A stretch of DNA of 64,000 bases from Littorina saxatilis (Eukaryota > Mollusca > Gastropoda > Littorinimorpha > Littorinidae), in contig NC_090246.1 of assembly GCF_037325665.1 (NCBI RefSeq), positions 20,289,600 to 20,353,599 of the forward strand. Reading direction: 5' to 3'. This document shows positions 45,682 to 57,193 of this stretch, piece after piece. Under the pieces are notes generated by a model. The model made no database searches and was not told the DNA's origin. It worked only from the letters and a program-made list of their open reading frames with translations. The first letter of the stretch is position 1. Each line of letters begins with the position of its first letter. The translations under genes were made by a program, and so were the position numbers.

Positions 45682-48600
45682 ACGGAGTGATTGAGTTTGT
45701 GTTACTGTTTGTTGATTTCTTACGTGAGCCTTGATGGCTTCGCCTCTTGTTAATTCATATCTCTCCCTTAAGTTGATACATTTGGTTTCTGATATTACAT
45801 TTTGGAAAGTTCTGTAAAAAAGCTAACAGTAAAACAAAAACAATAGGAAAAACAAGGAAGGGAGACAAGTTTTTTAACTGATGGAATGCTAAGTAGAAAA
45901 TGTACGTCCCCTCCCCCTTGAAGAAAACAACACATGTGAGATTTAGACATAAACATTGGACATAAACATAAAGTTAAACAAACTTTGTCTGACTGGTATG
46001 TGTTTGTGTGTGTATGGGTGTGCTTGGGTATACGTTAGTGTGTTTTTGTGTGTGCATGTTTGTGTGAGGAGAAGTTGCATGAGGAAAGAGGCACTTCTTG
46101 CAACTTATTATGCTAAATAACGAATATTTGTTTGTATGAGAGTTCCGTTTGTTTGGTTTAAACATGTTATGTTTTGTTTTATGTGTTTTACATTTGTTGT
46201 GCAGGAGCTGTGTCAGGTTGTGTTTGATGTTGATCAGGAGCCTGGCAGTCAGTCTACTCAGTCTCACAGCCCTGCGCAAACACAGACCATAGGTCAGTAC
46301 CATGATGTGTTTCATTACGCCGCCTTTATGTAATAAAGCGGCGTATAGGTTTCACTCTGTCTGTTTGTTTCTCTGTTTGTCTGTTTCTCTGTCTAAGGAT
46401 TAGACTTGTATCTCTGGTACTCTGGGGTCAATTGAGCTCAAATTTGGTGAGTAGCTTGGCATTGTGACGCATATGGTGTGTGCAAAACATTAGGTTCCTA
46501 ACAATAGTCAAACCGGAGATATTAGCTTTATTTTGGATGGGGAGGAGGCTTGTAAGTGAGTCAGGTTGACCTCGATTCTATACTTCCTTGTTGTGGCTCA
46601 AGGTGTTAAACAAAGAAGAAGAAAGAAAGAAAAAGAGAATCCCCAGGTATTTTTTACACATTTCCACTGGCCTGTATTTGCTCTGGCTAAATTAAGTGTG
46701 TGGTATGTGTGTGCGTGTGTGTGAGTGTGTGTGTGTGTAACCTTTCATGTTTTATCAGCATTCTGTGCAAGTGTTTGAATAAAATCTGCACTCGACTATT
46801 CTGTGCAGCTAGTCTTAAATTTTATTCTTCTGTTGTTGATGTCTTGGTGTATTCTGTTTTTTTGTTTTTGTTTTTTGTGTGCAGTTGGTATAGGCCCTTC
46901 AGAAGGTTCAAGAGGCGGAAAATACCAAGGTTTTGGAAATACTCCCACAGCTAAAAGTGAGCGTCATTTTAAGAGAATTTTCCAGGGAAGTAGGCTGTTG
47001 CATTGAAGAAAAAAGTGTTTGGAGTCCCTTATTCATAAGTTATAGAAAAAAGTTGTTTTGAAAGTGAAATATTGTCAGACATACATACAACTGGGTAGAA
47101 TTATACTTATTTATAGATGAATTTCTGTTTTGTCTTTTTTTCCTAAAGATTGAATTGGGGAAAAAAGGTTCAGCCAAGTCTGGAGTCGACCTGAAAAATC
47201 ACACATCATAAGCAGACCTTGGTATGAATACTGTTCATCAAAACTTGGAGCAAAAAAAATGTATTGTTTGCTATATGTGTTTTGTAGAATCACTAGGTCA
47301 CACAATTCAGGATGGACTGGAAAAGCTAGCCGAACAGTTCAGTGAAACATCGGCCCAGCGACAAGCTGCTTTGTTAGCACAGTTCGAGGACTCTGCAGGG
47401 GATTATGTGCCACCAGTTGTGGCCCCTGTTTCACCACCTTACCAGCCTGAGTTATGCACCCACAAACAAAAAGATGTAGCAGTTTCACCTAAAAAAGGTA
47501 AAGCATGACTGTGCAAAATGTGTATAATATGGTGTTAGAGTAATGTTCCCCATGCACTTTTTTCAAGACTGGTGATGAGGCACCAAAACAAAAATAATCT
47601 GTTTACGGTATCCCGACCGACCCTATTTTTTCGCGCGACCCTAGACTTTTTTTTGGCATTTGGGGGAGGAAAAAAAAAAATCTTTGTTTTTTGGCAAAAT
47701 AACTTAAAAATGTTTTTTTTGGAGGGAAAAAAATTTAAAAATCCCGACCTACCGACCCTATTTTGTTGGCCTATGTTACCGTAAACAGACTATTTTTTGT
47801 TGTTGTTGGCCTAACTGATATACAGTGGGAACCCTGTTGTTAGACCCAAAACAAATCCGAGAATATCAGGTCTCACAAGGGAGAGATTTAAACAATGGAG
47901 GTTAATTTACAGATATTATTTACAGAAAATCTGGTGGAATAGGTGGGTGATCTGTAATGGGGGGTCTCTTCTTCTCTTCTTCTTCTTCGTTCATGGGCTT
48001 AGACTCCCACGTTCACTCATGTTTTAAGCACAAGTGGAGTTGTACGTGTATGACCGTTTTTACCCCGCCATTCAGGCAGCATACGCCGATTTCGGGGGAG
48101 GTATGCTGGGTATTTTCGTGTTTCTATAACCCACCGAACTCTGACATGGATTACAGGATCTTTTCCGTGCGCACTTGGTCTTGTGCTTGCGTGTACACAC
48201 GAAGGGGGTTAAGTCACAAGCAGGTCTGCACATAAGTTGACCTGGGAGATCGGAAAAATCTCCACTCTGCACCCACCAGGCGGCAGCGACCGGGATTCGA
48301 ACTCACGACCTCCCGATTAGGAGGCCGACGTCTTACCACCATGCCACTGCGCCCGTCAATGGGGGGTCTCAAAAGGAGAAGGGGGTGGGGTGAGGTTCCA
48401 TTGTATCAAGTTGCTTTATTCCTTTATGATGTAAAAGTTTTGCATTTGTTGGTTACGAGCAGGCTGTGACCCCCCGCGGGTTAGGGGGAAGAATTTACCC
48501 GATGCTCCCCAGCATGTCGTAAGAGGCGACTAACGGATTCTGTTTCTCCTTTTACCCTTGTTAAGTGTTTCTTGTATAGAATATAGTCAATGTTTGTAAA

Positions 48601-50675
48601 GATTTTAGTCAAGCAGTATGTAAGAAATGTTAAGTCCTTTGTACTGGAAACTTGCATTCTCCCAGTAAGGTAATACATTGTACTACGTTGCAAGCCCCTG
48701 GAGCAAATTTTTGATTAGTGCTTTTGTGAACAAGAAACAATTGACAAGTGGCTCTATCCCATCTCCCCCCTTTCCCCGTCGCGATATAACCTTCGTGGTT
48801 GAAAACGACGTTAAACATCAAATAAAGAAAGAAAGATTTGTTGGTTACGAGCAGACTGTGCGAATGGTGGTTTTCATTGAACAGTTGTTCACAATTTTGT
48901 TTTCATTTCACAGTTGTTGCCAAGCATGTGCCTGGTCGTGCTGGGGGTGGTTGGGAAGATGACCTTGATGCTCCCCAAGGTCAGGTGTCAGGGACGCAAA
49001 GCGAAGGGAGCAGTGAGCAGTCAGACAGGTACAAGAAAGTTATAATGTCATTATTATCTCAGGGCGGGGATGTAGCTCGGTAGCTCGATTTGTATCCAGT
49101 TGGTCGCTGTCAGCGTGAGTTCGTCCCCACGTTCGGCGAGAGATTTATTTCTCAGAGTCAACTTTGTGTGCAGACTCTCCTCGGTGTCCGAACACCCCCG
49201 TGTGTACACGCAAGCACAAGACCAAGTGCGCACGAAAAAGATCCTGTAATCCATGTCAGAGTTCGGTGGGTTATAGAAACACGAAAATACCCAGCATGCT
49301 TCCTCCGAAAGCGGCGTATGGCTGCCTAAATGGCGGGGTAAAAACGGTCATACACGTAAAAGCCGTGGGAGTTTCAGCCCATGAACAAACAAACAAACAA
49401 ACAATTATTATCTCAGAGAAAGAGAGAGAGAGAGGTGGGTAGGTGTGGGGTGGAGGAGGAGGAAGGACCGATTTTTGTTTTGTTTCAAAAGCAAACTTAT
49501 GTAAAAATAATCAACCAATACATGTACTTGGATGACAGCAGAAATGACGATGATGTATAAGTTAGTAAGTTGACTGACACTGTTTAACCTTTCAACGAAT
49601 CAGGTACTATTTTGACTATAACACATTCCGTATCCTTCATACTGCACCTCATACTCATCTAGGAAAACACAAACTCTGATGTATGCCTTCGAGTGCTCCT
49701 TGCTGATTGAATCCGTGTCTGTATGGTTTGAATGTATAATACCTCTTAAACAGACACACATCTCTTATTATTTGAGCTGTTGCTTGTCAAATTGTGTTAG
49801 GCTTGTGCTTTGTGTGTCTGTGTGTGCTTTGTGTGTCTGTGTGTGCTTTGTGTGGCTTTGTGTGTCTGTGTGTGCTTTGTGTGCTTTGTGTGTCTGTGTG
49901 TGCTTTGTGTGTCTGTGTGTGCTTTGTGTGGCTTTGTGTGTCTGTGTGTGCTTTGTGTGCTTTGTGTGTCTGTGTGCTTTGTGTGTGCTTTGTGTGTCTG
50001 TGTGTGCTTTGTGTGTGCTTTGTGTCTGTGTGCTTTGTGTGTGCTTTGTGTGTCTGTGTGTGCTTTGTGTGTCTGTGTGTGCTTTGTGTGTCTGTGTGTG
50101 CTTTGTGTGTCTGTGTGTGCTTTGTGTGTCTGTGTGTGCTTTGTGTGTCTGTGTGTGCTTTGTGTGTCTGTGTGTGCTTTGTGTGTCTGTGTGTGCTTTG
50201 TGTGTCTGTGTGTGCTTTACGTTCATTACTTACTTTGCACTGGCATGCACACACGGACCTTCCTGTATGCTTGTCTGTCACAGATTGGAGGCTGTATCAG
50301 CCCCCGACTGGTCGGCGGAGGAACAGATAGTCACAGAAAACCTACAGCTGAGTGACAGGAGTCAGTTCTTTCTGTTGAGACCCTCTAACCTCAAGGTCTT
50401 CAAGAAGAGATGCCAAGGCCTCAACAGTGAGAAGATTGTAGAGTTCATCAACAATAGGATGCAGTCAGCTGATGATTATGTTGTGGTGGTAAGTTTAATG
50501 TTGCACATTGTTATTTGATTTTGATGAAAGCCTGAGTGAAAGAAGTGAAATAGACAGCATATTGGTCATGACTGTGAAGTTAGGCGCAACTCGTTTTCAT
50601 AAAGAAAGAGGCGCTGAGCTGGTGTTCCTGAGTCACATTTCTTTATATTGAATGTAAAATAGCTGTTGCAAATTC

Positions 50676-50718
<43 letters not shown>

Positions 50719-51204
50719 ACACACAGAGGTTTTAGTTTAATTTTTTTATGACAGTATTCTTTTGGTACCAAGCCCTGGTATGTCAGCAGAGAGCAGAGTA
50801 CCAGCAATCAGGCGATAGTAAAGGAGCCTCAAACAGATTTTGCGACTCAAATTACAATTTTCATGCTCTTTTTATCATTATTCAGCGTGCCATGCTGCTA
50901 CTGGAAACATTTCTGGTGAGAAGTGACACAGTGAGCCTGGACTTTATCGTCACTACATGCCACCAGCAGCTGAACAAGCTTGTCCACAAGGGCACTGACC
51001 AGCGCATCAAGGACAAAGCCATCAAGGTCAGTAAATAGTTTGTGGTCAAGGTCACTTGGTAGTCTGCATTGAAGTTTTTCCATAGAGGAAAAGGGTTGAG
51101 AATTTTATCGAAATGCTTCAGCAGGCCTGGAGACATTTTTTAGTAGACATTTACTGTGAAGAATATTTCAAACAAGGAAACGTATATGAACATGCCTGCA
51201 CACA

Positions 51205-51270
<66 letters not shown>

Positions 51271-51676
51271 GCCAAACATACAGTGGAACCCCCCTTTTAA
51301 GACCTCCAAAAATCTGAGAAAATCAGGTCTTAAAAGGAGGGAGTCTTAAAATGGGGGGGGGGGGGGGGGGGGCAATTTACAGCATTACAAATAGATAACC
51401 TTAAAAAAAAGGGAGGGGTGGGGGGAGGGGGGGTGTCTACTTTACTTGATCACTCACATGGAGGCCTACACGCAGACCAACATGTGCACGATACACAAAT
51501 GCATGGAAACAGATGTTGCAATGTTCTTATGTATGTTTTAACCCTGCATTATGTCGCTGTTCATAACATTTACTTATTGATTTTGATGTCCGACTTTCCT
51601 GTTTCAGACCATAAGAGGCCTGGAGTGTTATTCAAGTGTTCCAGACATTCTAGCATTAATCAGTGCTGAGAGTTGA
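43147..51676 (+). CDS. TEPSIN: Tepsin, AP-4 coat accessory protein (ENTH/VHS domains)
   Basis: Twelve exons in phase: 43147-43200, 43624-43696, 44082-44173, 44467-44560, 45043-45110, 46205-46292, 46885-46956, 47288-47497, 48914-49028, 50284-50488, 50886-51026, 51608-51676. They give 426 residues; human tepsin has about 525. Residues 1-127 form the ENTH-like domain with the family block GVLMKGTSDDD...PGYLYKEI, SIQEATKFGGPPDPVHGN and the linker YQGFGNTPTAK. GRAGGGWEDDLD also matches human (QAGGGWDELD). Residues about 289-426 form the second helical VHS/ENTH-like domain. The protein ends ILALISAES, so the C-terminal tail that binds AP-4 beta and epsilon in vertebrates (LFxGM and SAFAFLN-type motifs) is not seen. 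Tepsin acts at the trans-Golgi network. Confidence 0.92.
45313..45730. mobile_element. MITE with GGCTCACGTAAG ends containing a GT microsatellite
   Basis: Perfect 12-bp inverted ends GGCTCACGTAAG / CTTACGTGAGCC. The interior holds GACGTCACATTATGACGT-type words and an uninterrupted (GT)n at about 45608-45675. In a TEPSIN intron. Confidence 0.85.
46315..46640. repeat. Probable interspersed repeat starting in a short palindrome
   Basis: GCCGCCTTTATGTAATAAAG folds back on CGGCG, then GTATAGGTTTCACTCTGTCT and (TGTCTGTT)n follow. Resembles the start of 4812-5330. The right edge is unclear, near (GAA)n. Confidence 0.4.
47590..47815. mobile_element. MITE, GTTTACGGTA family, copy 1
   Basis: CTGTTTACGGTATCCCGACC at the left and the complement TGTTACCGTAAACAG at the right, with TTTTTCGCGCGACCCTAGAC inside. 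Related to the element at 53966-54214. Confidence 0.8.
47823..48405. mobile_element. MITE family M1, copy 5, split by a SINE
   Basis: CAGTGGGAACCCTGTTGTTA at the left and GGTGAGGTTCCATTG at the right, interrupted by the reverse SINE at 47969-48357. Confidence 0.75.
47969..48357 (-). mobile_element. tRNA-headed SINE (GGGCGCAGTGG type), reverse
   Basis: Ends with the complement of GGGCGCAGTGGCATGGTGG and starts with (CTT)n. The 13-bp duplication AATGGGGGGTCTC is at 47956-47968 and 48358-48370, inside an M1 MITE. Confidence 0.94.
48469..48836 (+). mobile_element. Retroposon family R, copy 5
   Basis: Full length, nearly identical to copy 3. It is flanked by a 25-bp duplication with one mismatch (ATTTGTTGGTTACGAGCAG followed by GCTGTG or ACTGTG), at 48444-48468 and 48837-48861. 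It ends 77 bp before TEPSIN exon 9. Confidence 0.95.
49063..49403 (+). mobile_element. tRNA-headed SINE (TAGCTC type) next to TEPSIN exon 9
   Basis: GGCGGGGATGTAGCTCGGTA to (CAAA)n, with the head shortened by loss of about 14 bp between the two TAGCTC words. The 13-bp duplication ATTATTATCTCAG is at 49050-49062 and 49404-49416. It starts 35 nt after the exon 9 donor. Confidence 0.92.
49802..50218. repeat. 19-bp minisatellite (CTGTGTGTGCTTTGTGTGT)n
   Basis: About 420 bp of the 19-bp unit and shortened variants, becoming perfectly regular for the last 180 bp or so. Because 19 is not a multiple of 3 and the unit has no stop in any frame, all frames stay open as a 19-residue Cys/Val repeat. It ends 65 bp before TEPSIN exon 10, upstream of its acceptor. 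Confidence 0.95.
51204..51440. repeat. (CA)n microsatellite and MITE M1, copy 6
   Basis: About 60 bp of CA, then CAGTGGAACCCCCCTTTTAA at 51281 followed by M1 interior and an 18-base G run. The right end of the MITE is not clear. Confidence 0.75.
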
Positions 51677-52310
51677 CGATACTCCTATTTTCGCCTCTCT
51701 TGGTTTTCAGGTGCGAGTGACATAAATGTTGTGCAATGCCATGGTGGAAAACTATGACAGTTTTGTTCTCAGACTCAGAGGACAATAGGTCAGATAGACC
51801 TGGATTGAAAATATGCATACGTAAAATCTCCTGGCTACCAAAACATTCTTCTGTCAGAAGATCTCTTTCATGACAAAACTATTGGACGGTCGACCAAACA
51901 GGGGTCAGACCAGTGCGTCAGATCAAAAACGTATGCGTCAGTTACCGAAGACCGAGGCTGTGATCCTTTTAAGAAAACAGTGATATTTTCCGTGTAAATC
52001 AAGACAAGTGAGTGGCTTGATGCTGTTTTATTTTTGTTGTTTGTTTGTAATTAGGTATCATGGCCGTTATGCATTTTGCATATTCATGGTGATCTGCACA
52101 CCTTGTATAACAGCTAGAAGGATGCTTGTATGAGTAAAAAGTGATAGAAAGGTGTGCTTATGAAAGTCATGTTCTTGGTCATATTACTGTCTGGACAGAA
52201 CCACAATAAAGTTGTTGAGACATTGAATATAAGGCTTCTGGTATTATGTACCTATTAGGTTGAAGGATGATGTAAAATTGTGTCTCTATGTGAGAGAAAG
52301 AGGGAGAGAA

Positions 52311-52394
<84 letters not shown>

Positions 52395-52446
52395 TGTGTT
52401 GTGTGTGAGTGTGTGAGTGTGTGTGAGTGTGTGTGAGTGTGTGTGT

Positions 52447-52488
<42 letters not shown>

Positions 52489-52500
52489 ACCAAGTACTTC
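51677..52500. other. TEPSIN 3' region
   Basis: AATAAA at 52205-52210 is the likely poly(A) signal, about 530 bp after the stop. A fragment at 51880-51965 (GACGGTCGACC, AGTGCGTCAGATC, ACCGAGG) resembles the right end of element X. A GT-rich tract follows at 52312-52489. Confidence 0.5.
52312..52489. repeat. (GT)n microsatellite, interrupted
   Basis: About 175 bp of GT with GAGT, TTGT and TATG interruptions. Confidence 0.95.
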
Positions 52501-52519
52501 ACTGTTCTAAAAGCACAGA

Positions 52520-53830
52520 TAAAACAAGATGCGTAAGGCGAAATAACATTTAGTCAAGCTGTCAAACTCACAGAGGGAAACTGAACGCACTGCATTTTTC
52601 ACCAAGACCGCATACTCGTAGTTTCGTCAGTCCACCACTCGTGGCAAAGGCAGTGAAATCGACAAGCCAGAATAGTGCGGTAATGGTCGCGCTGAGTAGG
52701 ATAACACGCTTTTCTGTACATGTATCTCTATTCTTTTTAGTGTACTGAGTTTGTTTTTAATCCAAACATCATATCTATATGTGGGGCGGGGATGTAGCTC
52801 AGTCGGTAGCGCGCTGGATTTGTATCCAGTTGGCCGCTGTCAGCGTGAGTTCGTCCCCACGTTCGGCGAGAAATTTATTTCTCAGAGTCAACTTTGTGTG
52901 CAGACTCTCCTCGGTGTCCGAACACCCCCGTGTGTACGTAATACACGCAAGCACAAGACCAAGTGCGCACGAAAAAGATCTTGTAATCCATGTCAGAGTT
53001 CGGTGGGTTATAGAAACACGAAAATACCCTGCATGCTTCCTCCGAAAACGGCGTATGGCTGCCTAAATGGCGGGGTAAAAAACGGTCATACACGTAAAAT
53101 TCCACTCTTGCAAAAAACACGAGTGTACATGGGAGTTTCAGCCCACGAACGCAGAAGAAGAAGAATATCTATATGTTTTTGGAATCAGGGACCGACAAGG
53201 AATAAGATGAAATTGTTTCTAAATCGATTTCGGACAATTAATTTTTATCATAATTTTCATATTTTTAATTTTCAGAGCTTGTTTGTAATCCAAATATAAC
53301 ATATGTATATGTTTTTGGAATCAGAAAATGACGAAGAATAAGATGAAATTGTTTTTGGATCGTTTAAAAAAATTTTTTTTAATGAAAAGTTTCCGATTTT
53401 TAATGACCAAATTCATTAATTATTTTGTAAGCCACCAAGCTGAAATGCAATACCAAAGTCCGGCCTTCGTCAAAGATTGCTTTGCCAAAATTTCAATCAA
53501 TTTGATTGAAAAATGAGGGTGAGACAGTGCCGCCTCAACTTTTACAAAAAGCCGGATATGACGTCATCAAAGACATTTATCGAAAAATTTTTAAAAAAGT
53601 CCGGGGATATCATTCCCAGGAACTCTCATGTCAAATTTCATAAAGATTGGTCCAGTAGTTTAGTCTGAATCGCTCTACACACACACACACAGACACACAC
53701 ACACACACACACACATACACCATTCGTTACAGACACAGACACACACAGACACACATACACCACGACCCTCGTCTCGATTCCCCCTCTATGTTAAAACATT
53801 TAGTCAAAACTGGACTAAATGTAAAAAGGA
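52520..53830. mobile_element. Dispersed element with ACATTTAGTCAAG ends, split by a SINE
   Basis: AACATTTAGTCAAGC near the left end and ACTAAATG at the right are partly inverted. The interior contains AACATATGTATATGTTTTTG, TTTGGAATCAGAAAATGACG and a (CA)n tract near 53680-53760. The layout is one I associate with a very common gastropod repeat. The SINE at 52782-53164 interrupts it. Confidence 0.65.
52782..53164 (+). mobile_element. tRNA-headed SINE (GATGTAGCTCAGTCGG type)
   Basis: Complete head GATGTAGCTCAGTCGGTAGC and (GAA)n tail. The 11-bp duplication ATATCTATATG is at 52771-52781 and 53165-53175. It carries a small TACGTAA insertion in the CGTGTGTAC block compared with 18622-18992. Confidence 0.93.
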
Positions 53831-53965
53831 CAAAAATAAGACTGCAGTATAAAACAATTTTATTTACGACAGCAAGCTAAACATTGGCATATCTTTAACA
53901 AAATCAGTAACATAATGGGAATATTCATATTATTTTGTTCATGATCAGTGAACTGAACAGATCAG

Positions 53966-54214
53966 GCCAAAAAAAAAAATAGGTCTGTTTACGGTAACCC
54001 GACCGACCCTAGTTTTTTCGCGCGACCCTAGACTTTTTTTTGGCATTTGGGGAAAAAAAAAAAAAAAAATCTTGTTTTTTTGGCAAAATAACGTAAAAAT
54101 ATGGTTTTTTTGGAAAAAAAAAAAAAAAAAAAAAAAAAAAAACAATCCCGACCTACCGACCCTATTTTTTTGGCCTAGGTTACCGTAAACAGACCTATTT
54201 TTTTTTTTGGCCTC
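53966..54214. mobile_element. MITE, GTTTACGGTA family, copy 2
   Basis: GGCC, then AATAGGTCTGTTTACGGTAA at the left and its complement at the right, with long A runs. Same family as 47590-47815. Confidence 0.85.
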
Positions 54215-54930
54215 AGTTTGTGATGAGCTGTGTAGACGTTCAGAACACCTTTGTCGGCCAACAAGAGCATTCTTCTGTATTTTTACTTTTAAAGTTGTGT
54301 GTGTGTGTGTCAGTAGTGTTTTATGAAAGTGTGTAATTATGTATAATGTAAGTACAATGTATGTGTAAAGTAAGTATACAAACACTCAGCACCAAATTGG
54401 CACATGCTTGAAATCATAAAAACTGATCATACTCTCACTGGAGAGAAACTAAAGATAAGCGACTGAGTGATAATATAACTATACTTTATCATCTTTCACA
54501 AGAAACACAGACTACTGATGCAGTTATCCATCTGTGATACTGGAAATAATGTTTTAAACACTCATGTATTATATTCATGCAGGATCACTCACTTCAATCA
54601 ATCAATTAATCCATCAATCATCCATTCACTTCAACCAGTTCTCAATTCATTGATTCTGGACAGTCGCTTATCATAATTTCAAAGACTCATGAAGTAATGT
54701 TTCCATTGCTGTTTATATATGGAATGCACCAGTGTGCATGCGGAAAGCATGAAACAGTTTTCTTTAGCAAGAGGAGATGATAATATGAAATAGACAAGAT
54801 TTACTCTCTCTTTGGTCTGTCATCCCATGTAAATTAAAGGAAGAAATTTGTAACCATGGCCAAACTGAGACAAGCAAAATCATTCAAAGTTATCTGTTTT
54901 GAGAGGTAGTTTTCAAAAACTGGGACACGT
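54215..54930. other. Intergenic, no gene recognised
   Basis: AT-rich sequence between TEPSIN and the dehydrogenase gene, with a CAATCAAT-like stretch near 54595-54625. Nothing else identifiable. Confidence 0.5.
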
Positions 54931-54941
54931 CCAAATTAATT

Positions 54942-54947
54942 TTTATT
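54942..54947 (-). terminator. Poly(A) signal of the dehydrogenase gene
   Basis: AATAAA on the minus strand (TTTATT here), about 205 bp beyond the stop codon at 55153. Confidence 0.55.
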
Positions 54948-55152
54948 CAGTATTGTACAGCACTTACAACTATAGTAGAACTTGCGGCAAAGAAATATAA
55001 TCTTTTTTATAATATCATGCAACATGACGCAGGTTTGGTCAGCGCAAAGCACAAAGAAGAGCCCCCTTAAAAAAATAGAAAAATAAAATAAAATAAAAAT
55101 CTTGCTACAATTTTTGACTTGAATAAACCATCTTTTATCTCCCTGGCACCAG

Positions 55153-56695
55153 TTAGTTGCAGAGCAGACCGCCATCAACGACAAGCGTGGTACCGTTGAC
55201 CATGGCAGCCTGGTCACTCAGCAGGAACAGGACTGCGTTTGTCACGTCTTCAATTTCTGAAATACAGACAGGGAAAGCATGTATCAGTAACGCCAAGGTG
55301 TGTGAAAAACTTCGGAAACTTTTAGCAAACATTTTGGCAAAGCTTTCTAAAAACAAGTCCTCGCAACATCCCTTATGTTTTACAGCGCACATAAATTAGA
55401 AAGTAAGGATGTTTGCAAATGAAGCTGCTGTAAATGTACTTGGCACATGTGGTTGTGTTCTTGGCACCTGTGGTTATGTTCCTGGCACCTTGGTTGCACT
55501 GAAGAGAGCACATCATTTTGTTTGTGTGGAAGATTTTGTTTGGGGGAAGGCGTGAAAGGCAATTCGTTGCAAAATTGTGTACAGCTAAACACTCCTCAGC
55601 GGATGGGTGCCAGCAACTTGTGTAACACTGGGCTGCACCAAACATGAAAATAGCAAATATCGCTGTGATCTTTGCTATTTTCGCTTTTGTTGCTGGTATT
55701 TGATATGCCGCTGCAGTTTAACTTCTGGCATATATCTCATACCTGAGCAGAAACTGATATTTTTCTTCTGGAACACAGTACGTTTGTGTTAATGAAAAAC
55801 GTAGCTCTTAAAGATAAGCAAAATAAAAATAAAAATAACAAACAACAAAACAAACTAAACGGTCAAACGAAACCAAACCAAAACTGAATTATAGCTATAA
55901 TCAATTATCAAGCAGCAAACTCGAACAGTAACATTTATCGTTCTACTTTAAAAGTACCACTCCATTCCTTTGCATCAAGACATATCTTGAATGTTGATAC
56001 AAACCTCTGACAGACAAAGCGTTACAGTTTATTAAGAACAAGGAGCTGCGACTAACACATTTAATTTCATCACATGCCCTAACCTTTAATTTCGTCAGAA
56101 TGGTCAACAACAATAGTCGGCATTCTTTCAACAACGAAATGAACAAAGAAACAAAGAATGTGTGCCTAAAAAATGTTATAATAATGCCGCGAGAGAGAAA
56201 AAAAATAATGAAACATTCAAATCACCATTCAGAACTAAGTGGAGGGAACAGAAGAATAACAAACTGACCTTTCAAGCCTTAAAGTAGGCTTTAAATTGCA
56301 AAGGGAACAACAACAAGAAAAAAAGAGGACAGAAGAAGAAACAAAAGTAAAACAAAAGCTATGACGGAATTCAACAGAATGGCAAACACAAAACTTGAGA
56401 TAAAGCTGTTACTGTGGAAAGGTGTGATTAGCTGTACACAGGCAGAGCTTTAATCAAAGTTGCAAATCTGCGAAGAGAAATGTTGAAAGGTAAACAAAAT
56501 GATAGAATATATATTTTAGTGGCCTGGTTGCAAACAGGACATCAAGAACACTAAATTCACTGGGAAAAAAAATAACACAAAACAACAACAACGCGCAAAC
56601 CTAACGCACTTTATTCTGATAGCAAATGTCAAAACACAAATTATTTTCCAGAACATCATATCTCATGACCATAAATAATACACGTTCAACAGACC

Positions 56696-56772
<77 letters not shown>

Positions 56773-57156
56773 ATTGTCTCCACGATACAATTCGTTGCCA
56801 GGCATATAAAAGAGGCAGAAAGAAAGAAAGCCAGAAGAATTATGGTTACAAACGCCAAAGAGGTTGGCCGTGTTTTTGCCTTTTACAGTGCCATTAGCAT
56901 TCCCCAAAGGACACGAAGTAAAAACAGTAAGAAGCCATCTTACTGACGTGAGGTGCACACACATGGGGCCGCACACATGCCTCCATCGTGCATTTCTTCC
57001 GTGAAAGGCTGAGTTGTGCCGTTTTCACATTGCAGTGATTTGAACGCACGCACGGACACACAGAGACACGCATTCACATTCCAGGAATGTACAGGCATGT
57101 CCTAGGCCAACACAAACAGACAGACAGACGCACACACCTACGCACACACCGCACAC

Positions 57157-57193
<37 letters not shown>

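Noticed and set aside
49679-50518. Long Cys/Val-rich and His/Thr-rich open frames on both strands
   Set aside because: They come from the 19-bp minisatellite, which lacks stops in every frame; only 50284-50488 is a real exon.
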